A DNA stretch of 64,000 bases from Alistipes sp. (GCA_020026335.1 JAHHQO010000012.1:8848-72847), one strand, 5' to 3'; numbered from the stretch's first letter, positions 41,055-49,976 are shown. The notes: a model not told the origin generated them from the sequence alone. Program-made: numbers and translations.

Positions 41055-42605
41055 TTACTTCGCGTACGAAACGGCGCGGGTCTCGCGGATAACGGTGATT
41101 TTCACCTGTCCGGGGTACGTCATTTCGTCCTGAATCTTCTTTGCTATGTCGTGCGAAAGGCTCTCCGACTCCTGATCTGACAGCTTGTCGGCACCTACGA
41201 TGACGCGCAACTCGCGACCTGCCTGAATAGCGTAGGTCTTCACTACACCGGGGTATGAGAGGGCGATGTCCTCCATCTCCTTCAGACGCTTGATGTAACT
41301 CTCGACCACCTCACGGCGAGCACCGGGACGTGCACCCGAGATGGCATCGCAGACCTGAATGATGGGCGCGATGAGCGAGGTCATCTCCACTTCATCGTGG
41401 TGGGCACCAATGGCGTTGCATACTTCGGGTTTCTCCTTGTACTTCTTCGCCAGCTTCATACCGATGAGTGCGTGCGGCAATTCGGGCTCGTCATCGGGCA
41501 CCTTACCAATATCGTGGAGCAAACCTGCACGGCGTGCGGTCTTGGGGTTCAAGCCCAGCTCTGCCGCCATGATACCTGCCAGATTGGCGGTCTCACGTGC
41601 GTGCTGCAAGAGGTTCTGACCATAGGAAGAACGGTACTTCATACGGCCAATCATACGAATCAACTCGGGGTGCAGACCGTGGATACCGAGGTCGATGGTG
41701 GTACGCTTACCCACCTCAACAATCTCCTCCTCAATCTGCTTCTGTACCTTGGCTACGACCTCCTCGATACGTGCGGGGTGAATACGGCCGTCGGTCACCA
41801 ACTGGTGGAGTGCCAGACGGGCTACCTCACGGCGCACGGGGTCAAAACCGCTGAGGATGATGGCCTCAGGGGTGTCGTCCACGATAATTTCAATACCTGT
41901 TGCGGCCTCCAGAGCGCGGATGTTGCGACCCTCGCGGCCGATGATGCGACCCTTGACCTCGTCGCTCTCGATGTTGAACACCGTCACGGCATTCTCGATG
42001 GCGGTCTCGGTAGCCACACGCTGGATAGATGCCACGATGATACGCTTGGCCTCTTTCGAAGCGGTCAGTTTGGCCTCCTCGATGGTCTCGTTGATGTAGG
42101 CGACAGCCTCACTCTTGGCCTCGGCCTTCATGTTCTCGATGAGGGTGTTCTTGGCGTCCTCGGAGCTCATGCCCGAAATCTGCTCGAGACGGGTGTTCTG
42201 CTCCTTAATCATCTGGTTGACCTCCTCCTGCTTGATATCGAGCGACTGCATCTGTGACTGCATCTGCTCCTTGAGTCGGTCGTTGTCGCGCAACTTACAG
42301 TCGAGTTCGTGCTGCTGGTTCTGGAGGTTCTGCTCCATCTGCTTGGCGCGCTGCTCCATCTGTGCGACCTTTTGGTTGCGCTCGTTGATGGTGCGGTCGT
42401 GCTCGCTCTTCATCTGCACGAATTTCTCCTTGGCCTGCAAGATTTTCTCTTTCTTGAGCATCTCGCCTTCGACCTCGGCCTCCTTGATGATGGCCGCGCT
42501 GCGCTGTCGTGCGTTGTTCTTGGTGACGTAGGTGGTCACCACATGGAAGATGGCGATACCCAGCACCGACGACAGAATGGCGGTTACGATAATTGTAATA
42601 TCCAT
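41055..42605 (-). CDS. rny: Ribonuclease Y
   Basis: Membrane-anchored endoribonuclease that starts mRNA decay, 516 aa. N-terminal membrane helix (3-23, ITIIVTAILSSVLGIAIFHVV), a long coiled coil (about 30-190), a KH domain (VFNIESDEVKGRIIGREGRNIRALEAATG), and an HD domain with the metal motif LLHDIGK. The C-terminus PGQVKITVIRETRAVSYAK is typical. It lies downstream of the 6S RNA candidate and zapA. Confidence 0.97.
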   Translation of the reverse strand: MDITIIVTAILSSVLGIAIFHVVTTYVTKNNARQRSAAIIKEAEVEGEMLKKEKILQAKEKFVQMKSEHDRTINERNQKVAQMEQRAKQMEQNLQNQQHELDCKLRDNDRLKEQMQSQMQSLDIKQEEVNQMIKEQNTRLEQISGMSSEDAKNTLIENMKAEAKSEAVAYINETIEEAKLTASKEAKRIIVASIQRVATETAIENAVTVFNIESDEVKGRIIGREGRNIRALEAATGIEIIVDDTPEAIILSGFDPVRREVARLALHQLVTDGRIHPARIEEVVAKVQKQIEEEIVEVGKRTTIDLGIHGLHPELIRMIGRMKYRSSYGQNLLQHARETANLAGIMAAELGLNPKTARRAGLLHDIGKVPDDEPELPHALIGMKLAKKYKEKPEVCNAIGAHHDEVEMTSLIAPIIQVCDAISGARPGARREVVESYIKRLKEMEDIALSYPGVVKTYAIQAGRELRVIVGADKLSDQESESLSHDIAKKIQDEMTYPGQVKITVIRETRAVSYAK

Positions 42606-42651
42606 TAGAATCTAATCGTTATTATTAATATTAAGGGTTTAAGTTGTTTTC

Positions 42652-42852
42652 AAAAAAAAACCGCATAGAGTTCCTTTTCTTGTTTGACGAATCTGCAAGA
42701 TAAGTCAAAGTGGGGGCTCCGATAAATCGCAATCTTCCAACGGTACATCCTGTGTACACCCCGTGAGGGGTTAAGGCCTGATTTTGAAGCGTCGTGAGTT
42801 GCCCCAATGTAATAAGTGTTCAGTTTCGCAAAGCTTAAGGAACCTATGCGGG
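42652..42852 (-). ncRNA. ssrS: 6S RNA candidate
   Basis: About 200 nt between zapA and rny, with no open frame. The two ends pair on the minus strand: CCGCATAG (42851-42844) with CTATGCGG (42668-42661), and GTTCCTT (42843-42837) with AAGGAAC (42676-42670), one bulged base between. A nine-T run follows the 3' arm. An inner CCCCTCACGGGG hairpin caps part of the rod (about 42759-42770). Length, closed terminal stem, rod shape and zapA neighbourhood fit 6S RNA, which sequesters RNA polymerase holoenzyme. No sequence search was possible. Confidence 0.68.
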
Positions 42853-42889
42853 TGGTTTATCCTCTGTATTTTAAAGAACGAGTCTACCC

Positions 42890-43183
42890 TTAGAGGGTAT
42901 TCAGATAGGAATCTATTTCTTCATCGAGTTTTTCCAGTCGTTGGACGTCCTCACCTCCCAGGTGACGACTCTGTCTCATCGCCACATCGGTAATGGCAAA
43001 TTTGAGAGCTGCAATGGATATGCAGTCCAGATCGGTCCACTTCGTGAAGTTTTGTTTTTTTATCTCCGTAAAGTAATCGTTCACCTCACGTTCGGCAAGA
43101 CGGTATATCTCCTCTTTTCCCCTTTCAATCTCGAAGGGATAGCTTCGACCGGCTATTTTGAGGTTGATGGTCTGTTTTGCCAT
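42890..43183 (-). CDS. zapA: Cell division protein ZapA
   Basis: 97 aa. INLKIAGRSYPFEIERGKEEIYRLAEREVND is the N-terminal ZapA domain; the C-terminal half is a helical dimerisation coiled coil. It bundles FtsZ filaments at mid-cell. It starts 16 nt after a small coiled-coil gene. Confidence 0.93.
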   Translation of the reverse strand: MAKQTINLKIAGRSYPFEIERGKEEIYRLAEREVNDYFTEIKKQNFTKWTDLDCISIAALKFAITDVAMRQSRHLGGEDVQRLEKLDEEIDSYLNTL

Positions 43184-43199
43184 AAGTAGTTATCTCTTG

Positions 43200-43520
43200 T
43201 TATGCGTCTTTGTCATCATCGGGACGCTCGACAGATTGTCCCACCAGCGCGATGCACTTATCGACCTCCCGCATAAGATGGTTCACACGTGCACGGGCCT
43301 TTTCTCTGTTGTGGCCGCTGCCCTCCAGACCCTCGCAGAGTTCGCGTTTGGCCAGTTCGGTGTCGAGAGATTTGACTCTCGCGCGCAGGGAGCGGTTCTC
43401 GTTTCGGAGTTTTTCGCGTTCTCTTTCGAGGTCACGACACAACCGTGATAATCGTTTGTGGTCGTCGATTAACTGACGGACACGTTTTTCGATATTTACA
43501 ATCACCGTTTTATCGGACAT
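43200..43520 (-). CDS. Small coiled-coil protein paired with ZapA
   Basis: 106 aa, predicted to be helical throughout, with heptads in DDHKRLSRLCRDLEREREKL and NENRSLRARVKSLDTELAKR and an acidic end (ERPDDDKDA). No conserved enzyme motif. Genes like this occupy the position before zapA in many Bacteroidota; functional parallels to ZapB or ZauP are possible, but homology cannot be judged. First gene of the zapA transcript. Confidence 0.78.
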   Translation of the reverse strand: MSDKTVIVNIEKRVRQLIDDHKRLSRLCRDLEREREKLRNENRSLRARVKSLDTELAKRELCEGLEGSGHNREKARARVNHLMREVDKCIALVGQSVERPDDDKDA

Positions 43521-43550
43521 CGGCTTCTCTTATCAGTCTTTAATTCAACT

Positions 43551-43582
43551 CAAAGGTAGGAAAAAGAACCTAAATCTCCAAA
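43551..43582 (-). promoter_or_regulatory. Promoter of the coiled-coil gene-zapA operon
   Basis: Minus-strand TACCTTTG (43558-43551) with TTTG (43582-43579) 20 nt upstream, directly after the rimO stop. Confidence 0.75.
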
Positions 43583-43584
43583 TT

Positions 43585-44883
43585 TTAATCCGAGATTACT
43601 TCTCCATAGAGGTCATAATCCTCGGCCGAGGTGATGCGTACATTGTAAAACTCGCCACACTGCAATTCGCCCTCGTCGGCAGCGATGAGAATCTCCTCAT
43701 CGACCTCGGGAGAGTCGTACTGGGTACGACCCACATAGAACTCGCCTTGCAGGGAGTCGATGATGACCTTCTCCACACGACCCACACGCTTGCGGTTGTT
43801 CTCCAGCGAGATGTTCTGCTGGAGAGCCATCAGACGGTCTACGCGCTCCTCCTTGACCTCGGCGGGCACATCGTCCTTGAGCTTGGTGGCGGAGTAGGTA
43901 CCCTCCTCCTCCGAGTAGGGGAAGACCCCCAGACGGTCGAACTTCACCTCACGGACAAAGTCCAACAGCTCCTCGAAATCCTCCTCCGTCTCGCCGGGGT
44001 AACCCACCAGCATGGTGGTGCGGAGGGCGAGGTCGGGAATGGCGGCCTTCAGACGGTGAATCAGCTCCACGGCCTCGGCCTTGGTGTGACGGCGCAACAT
44101 GGCTTTGAGTTGCGCATCGGAGATATGCTGGAAAGGAATGTCGAGGTACTTGCAAATCTTGGGCTCCTCGGCCATCACCTCGATGACGTCCTGAGGGAAG
44201 GCCGACGGGTAGGCATAGTGCAGACGAATCCACTCCACACCCTCGATACGGCACAGACGGCGCAACAACTCGGCGAGCATACGCTTGCCGTAGAGGTCGA
44301 TGCCATAGTAGGTCGTGTCCTGCGCGATGACGATGAGTTCCTTCACACCGCGAGCCGCCAACTTGCGAGCCTCCTCCTCGATTTCCTCCATCGGAACGGA
44401 GACATGAGGTCCGCGAATGAGGGGAATGGCGCAATAACCGCACTTCCAGTTGCAACCCTCGGCAATCTTCAGATAGGCGTAGTGGCGGGGTGTGGTCAGC
44501 ATACGCTCCGTGGCGTAGCCGCAACCCTTGGCGGCACCCAGTCGCTCGACGATGTCGTCGATGGTGCGCGCACCGAAATACTCGTCCACTTCGGGAATCT
44601 CCTTTCTCAAATCGTCGGCATAACGCTCCGAGAGGCAGCCGATGACGAAGAGTTCCTCGATGAGCCCCTCGTTCTTGGCCTCCACGGCACGCAGAATCAT
44701 GTCGATGGACTCCTCTTTGGCGTCACCGATAAAACCACATGTGTTGATGACCACCACATCGACATCGGTGCTGTCGCTGTCGTAGATAACTTCATAACCT
44801 GCGGCAGCCAAACGCGCCATGAGGTGTTCGGAATCTACCGTATTTTTGGAACACCCGAGGGTGATGACATTAATTTTTTTCAT
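43585..44883 (-). CDS. rimO: Ribosomal protein S12 methylthiotransferase
   Basis: 432 aa. The N-terminal MTTase domain has cysteines in VITLGCSKNTVDSEHL, VVINTCGFIG and VIGCLSERY (first cluster). The radical SAM cluster motif is CNWKCGYCAIP. A C-terminal TRAM domain follows (YVGRTQYDSPEVDEEILI). It methylthiolates the conserved aspartate of ribosomal protein S12. GCSKNTVD places it in RimO and not MiaB. Its start overlaps the ftsY stop by 14 nt. Confidence 0.95.
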   Translation of the reverse strand: MKKINVITLGCSKNTVDSEHLMARLAAAGYEVIYDSDSTDVDVVVINTCGFIGDAKEESIDMILRAVEAKNEGLIEELFVIGCLSERYADDLRKEIPEVDEYFGARTIDDIVERLGAAKGCGYATERMLTTPRHYAYLKIAEGCNWKCGYCAIPLIRGPHVSVPMEEIEEEARKLAARGVKELIVIAQDTTYYGIDLYGKRMLAELLRRLCRIEGVEWIRLHYAYPSAFPQDVIEVMAEEPKICKYLDIPFQHISDAQLKAMLRRHTKAEAVELIHRLKAAIPDLALRTTMLVGYPGETEEDFEELLDFVREVKFDRLGVFPYSEEEGTYSATKLKDDVPAEVKEERVDRLMALQQNISLENNRKRVGRVEKVIIDSLQGEFYVGRTQYDSPEVDEEILIAADEGELQCGEFYNVRITSAEDYDLYGEVISD

Positions 44884-45889
44884 CTGCGAAAAGTGCGTTT
44901 ACAAATTGCTTGCGGTCGAAAATGCGGAGGTGGTCGATGCCCTCACCGATGCCGATGTAGCGCACCGGCACACGGAACTGGTCACTGATGCCGATGACCA
45001 CACCACCCTTTGCCGTACCGTCGAGTTTGGTGATGGCCAGCGAGGTGACCTGTGTGGCTTCGGTGAACTGCCTGGCCTGCTCAAAGGCGTTCTGTCCCGT
45101 AGAGCCGTCCAGAACGAGCATCACCTCGTGGGGGGCATCGGGAATAACCTTCGACATCACGTTGCGAATCTTGGTCAGCTCGTTCATCAGACCGATTTTG
45201 TTGTGCAGACGGCCTGCGGTGTCAATCAACACCACGTCCGCGCCATTGGCTTTGGCCGATGCCAGCGTGTCGTAAGCCACAGATGCAGGGTCGGAACCCA
45301 TGTTCTGGTGCACCATGGTGGCACCTGCACGGTCGGCCCACACCTGCAACTGGTCGATGGCCGCCGCACGGAAAGTGTCGGCAGCACCAATCCACACCTT
45401 GCGGCCTGCCTTGGTGAGCTGTGCGGCGAGCTTGCCGATGGTGGTCGTCTTACCGGCACCATTGACACCCACCACCATCACCACGTAGGGTTCGCCGGGT
45501 TTGGCATCCAAACCGAAATTTTCCTCCGAGCCGTGAGCCTCCTCCATCAGTGACGAAATCTCGTCACGCAGAATGCCCTGCAACTCCGAAGTGTTCATGT
45601 ATTTATCCTTGGCCACACGCGCCTCGATGCGCTCGATAATCTTCACCGTGGTCTTCACACCCACGTCCGAAGTGATGAGCACCTCCTCCAGGTCGTCGAG
45701 CACATCGGCATCGATGGTCGAACGACCGGCTACGGCACGCGCCAACTTGGAGAAGAAACCACTCTTGGTTTTCTCCAGACCGGCATTGAGCTCTTCCTGT
45801 TGCTTCTCGACCGACTGCTGCTCTGCGACAACCTCTTCGTGAGGGGCGGCATTGTCTTTCTTTTTCTTGAAAATATCGAAAAATCCCAT
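44870..45889 (-). CDS. ftsY: Signal recognition particle receptor FtsY
   Basis: 339 aa from the ATG at 45889, giving MGFFDIFKKKKDN; the upstream ATG at 45988 adds 33 residues of unlikely sequence that cross the promoter. The N-domain helical bundle leads to the GTPase: VVGVNGAGKTTTIGKLAAQL (G1), DTFRAAAIDQLQVW, LIDTAGRLHNK (G3) and TKLDGTAKGG (G4). The acidic N-terminal A-domain is short. It docks SRP-bound ribosomes at the membrane. Operon with rimO. Confidence 0.96.
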   Translation of the reverse strand: MGFFDIFKKKKDNAAPHEEVVAEQQSVEKQQEELNAGLEKTKSGFFSKLARAVAGRSTIDADVLDDLEEVLITSDVGVKTTVKIIERIEARVAKDKYMNTSELQGILRDEISSLMEEAHGSEENFGLDAKPGEPYVVMVVGVNGAGKTTTIGKLAAQLTKAGRKVWIGAADTFRAAAIDQLQVWADRAGATMVHQNMGSDPASVAYDTLASAKANGADVVLIDTAGRLHNKIGLMNELTKIRNVMSKVIPDAPHEVMLVLDGSTGQNAFEQARQFTEATQVTSLAITKLDGTAKGGVVIGISDQFRVPVRYIGIGEGIDHLRIFDRKQFVNALFADEKN

Positions 45890-45908
45890 ATATATTGTAT
45901 TTATCCGA

Positions 45909-45940
45909 CAAAGATAATGCAACGACACGGCACAAACAAA
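45909..45940 (-). promoter_or_regulatory. Promoter of ftsY-rimO
   Basis: Minus-strand TATCTTTG (45916-45909) with TTTG (45940-45937) 20 nt upstream, 19 nt before the start codon. Confidence 0.78.
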
Positions 45941-46010
45941 TTTATTTACATGTTGATACAACATGTATCGTTTTTCGGAGGGCGTCACCTCGTAATCCTG
46001 AAAATTTCAC

Positions 46011-46018
46011 TATATTTG
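46011..46018 (+). promoter_or_regulatory. -7 box of the proline-rich exported protein gene
   Basis: TATATTTG, an exact match, 23 nt before the start codon at 46042. Confidence 0.6.
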
Positions 46019-46041
46019 TGAAAATATGCATTTAGAACAGT

Positions 46042-47031
46042 ATGAAAAAAACCATTCTTTTTCTTCTGATGACGCTGGGCTGTGTGCTCGGTGTTTCGGC
46101 TCAGGATTTGATTGTCAAGATTGACGCCTCGCAAATCGAAGCCAAGGTCACCGAAATCTCTCCCGAGCAGATTCGATTCAAGAAATTCACCAACCTCGAG
46201 GGTCCCACTTACGTGTTGCCCACCCGCGAGGTACACTACATCAAATTCAGCAACGGCGAAACCGAATATTTCAACCGTGAACAGCAGATTCCCGCAACGC
46301 CTGCCGCACCCGTGACCCCTGCCACTCCCGAATCGCCCGTGGCTCCCGTCACTCCCGTTGCACCCGTTGCACCTGCCGCACCCGCTGTTACAGAGTCTGC
46401 CCCCGTTGAGTCACAGCCTGCCCCCTCGCGTCCCGAAAACGAATACCGCGAGAACGACAAACACGCCTACACCTACTACCGACAGGGTTACACCCCCGGT
46501 GACATCTACGACCGTGACGGTGTGCGCGGTCTTGTGGTGGTGGTCGATGAGAACGGTATGCACGGACTGCTGATGTCGTTTGACGAGATGAACCTCCAGT
46601 GGAGCACCTTCCGCAAGCCCGAATGGAAGACAATCGGTGCTTCGGAACGTGGTGACGGAGCGGTGAACATGGCCACCGTCGAGCAATACATCGCCGAGCA
46701 CGGCCTGTCGTGGGACAACTTCCCCGCCTTCAAGTGGTGCCGCGAGAAGGGCGAGGGCTGGTATCTGCCCTCCATCGACGAGATGTTGAAAATCGGTCAC
46801 AACTACAACGGAGGTTCGCGTCTGCATGTCAATCGCGACTCCCGTTCGAAGTTCAACGACAACCTCCGCAAGAGCGGCGGCGAGCGTATGGACCGCATCG
46901 TCTATTACTTCACCTCAACGGAAGCCGACGAGAAAGAGGCCTTCACCACCCACATGGACCTCGAACCGCCCTACGTGGTGAACATTCCCAAGCACAACAA
47001 ATTCCTTGTGCGTGCCGTCCGCAAGTTCTAA
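46042..47031 (+). CDS. Exported protein with proline-rich linker and Lcl-like C-terminal domain
   Basis: 329 aa. Signal peptide MKKTILFLLMTLGCVLGVSA; mature N-terminal domain QDLIVKIDASQIEAKVTEIS (about 21-85). A linker of P/V/A/T repeats (about 88-130; APVTPATPESPVAPVTPVAP) joins it to a C-terminal domain (about 145-329). That domain contains DIYDRDGVRGLVVVVDENG, CREKGEGWYLPSIDEMLKI and VRAVRKF, a pattern seen in Lcl C-terminal and DUF1566 domains. Those often bind surface ligands; no function is assigned. It is a single gene closed by a bidirectional terminator. Confidence 0.72.
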   Translation: MKKTILFLLMTLGCVLGVSAQDLIVKIDASQIEAKVTEISPEQIRFKKFTNLEGPTYVLPTREVHYIKFSNGETEYFNREQQIPATPAAPVTPATPESPVAPVTPVAPVAPAAPAVTESAPVESQPAPSRPENEYRENDKHAYTYYRQGYTPGDIYDRDGVRGLVVVVDENGMHGLLMSFDEMNLQWSTFRKPEWKTIGASERGDGAVNMATVEQYIAEHGLSWDNFPAFKWCREKGEGWYLPSIDEMLKIGHNYNGGSRLHVNRDSRSKFNDNLRKSGGERMDRIVYYFTSTEADEKEAFTTHMDLEPPYVVNIPKHNKFLVRAVRKF

Positions 47032-47093
47032 CAGGACAAGTATAGGAACGGGGACGCGGTCATCACATCGCCCCCTCTCCTTCAGAGCATACC

Positions 47094-47133
47094 AAAAAAG
47101 ACGAAGCAGAATTTCCTGCTTCGTCTTTTTTTT
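47094..47133. terminator. Bidirectional terminator between convergent genes
   Basis: AAGACGAAGCAG (47098-47109) pairs with CTGCTTCGTCTT (47116-47127), with a long A-run before and T-run after. Confidence 0.93.
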
Positions 47134-47139
47134 ATCGTG

Positions 47140-47559
47140 TTATTCGGCTTCCTTTATCTGACTTATCCACCGATACTCCGCATCGGTACTCCACTGCACG
47201 TGCCACATCCTACCGTCAGACTTGTCCAGCAAGAGGAAGGTGTAGATGTTTTGGGTCGGATAAAGCTCAAATTTACTATGTCTGCCCGACGACAAATCTT
47301 TCATGTTCAGCGGCATGGAGAACTCCTTTTCGCTCTCCCGAAACCACTGCACCTGATGAATTTGTCCCGTTCGGGTATTCAGCTTCAAGAACGTGTAGAT
47401 ATTCTTGGTCGGATAGAGTCGGTAAATTCCTTCGCTGTCCGACAACTCGGATACCTTGCTCTCGACACTGCTCATAAGTGATGCTGTCTTTTCTTGGGCG
47501 TCGGGGGCGCAAGCCCACAGACCGACCGACAAGAATAGCATCAATACTCTTTTCAACAT
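47140..47559 (-). CDS. Small lipoprotein with two internal repeats
   Basis: 139 aa. Signal MLKRVLMLFLSVGLWAC ends in a lipobox with C17. Two similar units follow: YRLYPTKNIYTFLKLNTRTG with IHQVQWF, and FELYPTQNIYTFLLLDKSDG with MWHVQWS, spaced about 50 residues. The YPTxNIYTFLxLDxxxGxxxxVQW pattern looks like a beta-rich repeat; no named family is recognised. It starts 17 nt after the gcvT stop and may be cotranscribed with it. Confidence 0.75.
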   Translation of the reverse strand: MLKRVLMLFLSVGLWACAPDAQEKTASLMSSVESKVSELSDSEGIYRLYPTKNIYTFLKLNTRTGQIHQVQWFRESEKEFSMPLNMKDLSSGRHSKFELYPTQNIYTFLLLDKSDGRMWHVQWSTDAEYRWISQIKEAE

Positions 47560-47576
47560 CGCAGCGCGGGTTTTCG

Positions 47577-48677
47577 CTACAAGAAGGGCAGCTTCACCAC
47601 CTCGGCCTTGAGCAGTCTGCCACGCACGGGAACGGCAATAACCGTACCTGCCTTGGCATATTCGGGCTTCACATAACCCATACCCACACCGATTTTGAGT
47701 GACGGTGACATGGTACCCGAAGTCACATGACCGATGATGTCGCCATCGACCGAGGCCAACTCATAGCCGTGACGCGGAACACCGCGGTCTATCATCTTGA
47801 AACCTACCAGCTTGCGGCTCACGCCCTCGGCCTTCTGACGGGCGAACAACTCTCTGTCGATGAAGTCCTTGCCCTCGGCGAACTTGGTAATCCAGCCCAG
47901 ACCTGCCTCGATGGGCGAAGTGGTGTCGTCGATGTCGTTGCCATAGAGACAGAATCCCTTTTCCAGACGCAGGGTGTCGCGTGCGCCCAGACCGATGTTC
48001 TTCAGTCCGTACTCCTCGCCGGCAGCCCACAGTGCCTTCCACAGCTTCTCGCCGTCCTCGTTGGCCACGTAAATCTCGCAACCGCCTGCTCCCGTGTAAC
48101 CCGTAATCGAGAGAATGGCATCACAGCCTGCCACCTTCATCTTACGGAAGGTGTAGTACTCCATCTCCTCGACCGGCTCGTCACACATCTTCTGCACGAC
48201 CATCATCGCCAGAGGACCCTGTACCGCCAGCTGGCAAATCTCATCGGATGCGTTATAAAGTTCTTTGCCGTGTCCGGCTTCCATACCGAAAGCCTTGCCC
48301 TCGCGGCAGATGTGTTCCCAGTCCTTTTGGGTGTTGGCGGCATTGACCACCAGCAGATAGGTCTCGGCATCGATGCGATAGACCAGAATGTCATCGACGA
48401 TACCGCCCTTGCCGTTGGGCATGCACGAATACTGCACCTTGCCGTCGTAGAGTTTCGACACATCGTTGGAGGTGATGTGCTGCAAGAGGGCTTCGGCCTT
48501 GGGACCTTTCACCCATATCTCACCCATGTGGCTCACATCGAACACACCCACACCGCTTCTCACGGTGAGATGTTCGTCGTTGATACCCGAAAACTCGATA
48601 GGCATGTTGTAGCCTGCAAATTCCGCCATTTTGGCACCTGCGCCGATATGGCAGTTGGTAAAGACAGTAGTTTTCAT
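47577..48677 (-). CDS. gcvT: Aminomethyltransferase (glycine cleavage T protein)
   Basis: 366 aa. Transfers the methylene group from lipoyl-H protein to tetrahydrofolate. Signatures: AEFAGYNMPIEFSGINDEHLTVRSGVGVFDVSHMGEI at the N-terminus, ILSITGYTGAGGCEIYV and LGARDTLRLEKGFCLYGNDI in the folate-binding region, and HVTSGTMSPSLKIGVGMGYV in the C-terminal barrel. gcvH and gcvP are not in the window. (Motifs are given in overlapping parts for recognition.). Confidence 0.95.
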   Translation of the reverse strand: MKTTVFTNCHIGAGAKMAEFAGYNMPIEFSGINDEHLTVRSGVGVFDVSHMGEIWVKGPKAEALLQHITSNDVSKLYDGKVQYSCMPNGKGGIVDDILVYRIDAETYLLVVNAANTQKDWEHICREGKAFGMEAGHGKELYNASDEICQLAVQGPLAMMVVQKMCDEPVEEMEYYTFRKMKVAGCDAILSITGYTGAGGCEIYVANEDGEKLWKALWAAGEEYGLKNIGLGARDTLRLEKGFCLYGNDIDDTTSPIEAGLGWITKFAEGKDFIDRELFARQKAEGVSRKLVGFKMIDRGVPRHGYELASVDGDIIGHVTSGTMSPSLKIGVGMGYVKPEYAKAGTVIAVPVRGRLLKAEVVKLPFL

Positions 48678-48731
48678 ATAGCAGTTTTAAGTTTTAAGGT
48701 TTTAGGTTGTTCGGTGGTGGTGTCTACTCTC

Positions 48732-49940
48732 CTACTCGCGGCGTTTCACGCCCAGACGCGGGCAACGGTGGAACTTCCTGGTGCGGTCGAAGAGGTAGCG
48801 GTAGGTGGTGTGCATCTTGTGACGTGTGGCACACACGTAGTTCTCAATCATGCGGTTCATCACGGGGTTGAAGTCGCCAATCCATGCGAACTCGATGGTC
48901 TTGTAGTGGTTGCGCGGTGTGCGCAGGTAGGTCTCCAGAATGTAGCCCATGATGCCCGACTCGACACCCTTGCCGTGGAACTCGGGCACGATGCCGAAGA
49001 TGACGCCGAAGATACGGTCGGTGGCGTGCTTGACCTTCAAATCCCACATCAGGCGGAGCTTCTGCCACAAGCCGAACTTACCGTTGTACTTGCCGATGAT
49101 GCGGTTCAGGTCGGGCACCATGATGAAGAAACCGATGGGCTCGTCGTTGAAGTAGGCGAAGAAGATGATGTCGGGGTCGATGATGGGCTTCATCTTCTGC
49201 ATCATGTGCTGTGCCTCCTCCCGGGTCATGGGCTTCACACCCGAGAACAACGACCACGCCTTGTTGTAGACGATGCGGAAATTCTCGGTCTCCTCCTCCA
49301 GATGCGCCATGTCGATGGGTCGGTAGCTGTAACCGGGCATGGTGGCCAGACGCTTGGCACGCTCGTGGACACGGGCATTGACATCGTCATCGTAGATTTT
49401 CCAGATGTAGGTATTCTGATTGAAGTAGTTTTTGAAACCGTAGTTCTCGAACAGCTCTTTATAATAAGAGGGGTTGTAGGCGTTCTCGAAGAGGGGCTGG
49501 AACTCGTAACCCTCGACCAGAAGTCCCCACCATGCGTCGCGCTGACCGAAGTTGATGGGGCCGTCCATGGCCTCCATACCGCGTGCGGCGAGCCACATAC
49601 GCGAAGCCTCGAACAACATATTGGCCACCTCCTGGTCGTCAATCGACTCGAAGAAGCCGCAACCACCCGTGGGCTGCTCCTCCAGTGCGGCCTTCTCCTT
49701 GTTGTAGAAGGCGGCGATACGGCCTACCACCTCACCGTCGGCCTTGCGAACCACCCAGCGCACCGCCTCGCCGTCGGCAAAGAGTTCATTGACCTTGGGG
49801 TCGAAGATTTTGCGGATGTCGTCATCGATGGGACACACCCAGTTGCGGTTACCCTTGTATATTTTTTTGGGCAGGTCGAGCCATTCGCGCTCGAGTGCCG
49901 CAGTGGTCACTTCCTGAAGAAGATATTTCTCCTGACTCAT
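48732..49940 (-). CDS. GNAT-like acyltransferase family protein (YghO-like)
   Basis: 402 aa. The N-terminal half WVCPIDDDIRKIFDPKVNEL with GRIAAFYNKEKAALEEQPTG and the C-terminal GNAT fold (FFAYFNDEPIGFFIMVPDLN, VPEFHGKGVESGIMGYIL with an acetyl-CoA loop-like element, RTPRNHYKTIEFAWIGDFNP) match proteins described as YghO-like N-acetyltransferases. No membrane span. The substrate is unknown. It stands alone with its own promoter. Confidence 0.78.
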   Translation of the reverse strand: MSQEKYLLQEVTTAALEREWLDLPKKIYKGNRNWVCPIDDDIRKIFDPKVNELFADGEAVRWVVRKADGEVVGRIAAFYNKEKAALEEQPTGGCGFFESIDDQEVANMLFEASRMWLAARGMEAMDGPINFGQRDAWWGLLVEGYEFQPLFENAYNPSYYKELFENYGFKNYFNQNTYIWKIYDDDVNARVHERAKRLATMPGYSYRPIDMAHLEEETENFRIVYNKAWSLFSGVKPMTREEAQHMMQKMKPIIDPDIIFFAYFNDEPIGFFIMVPDLNRIIGKYNGKFGLWQKLRLMWDLKVKHATDRIFGVIFGIVPEFHGKGVESGIMGYILETYLRTPRNHYKTIEFAWIGDFNPVMNRMIENYVCATRHKMHTTYRYLFDRTRKFHRCPRLGVKRRE

Positions 49941-49968
49941 TTCTTTCTTACTTTATGATTGATTTGAA

Positions 49969-49976
49969 CAAAGGTA
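49969..49976 (-). promoter_or_regulatory. -7 box of the GNAT-like gene
   Basis: Minus-strand TACCTTTG, 28 nt before the start codon. Confidence 0.55.

Noticed and set aside
40548..41180. 210-codon frame covering the 62-bp repeats
   Set aside because: It runs through the rny terminator into antisense rny, and the repeat peptide is a by-product of the DNA repeat.
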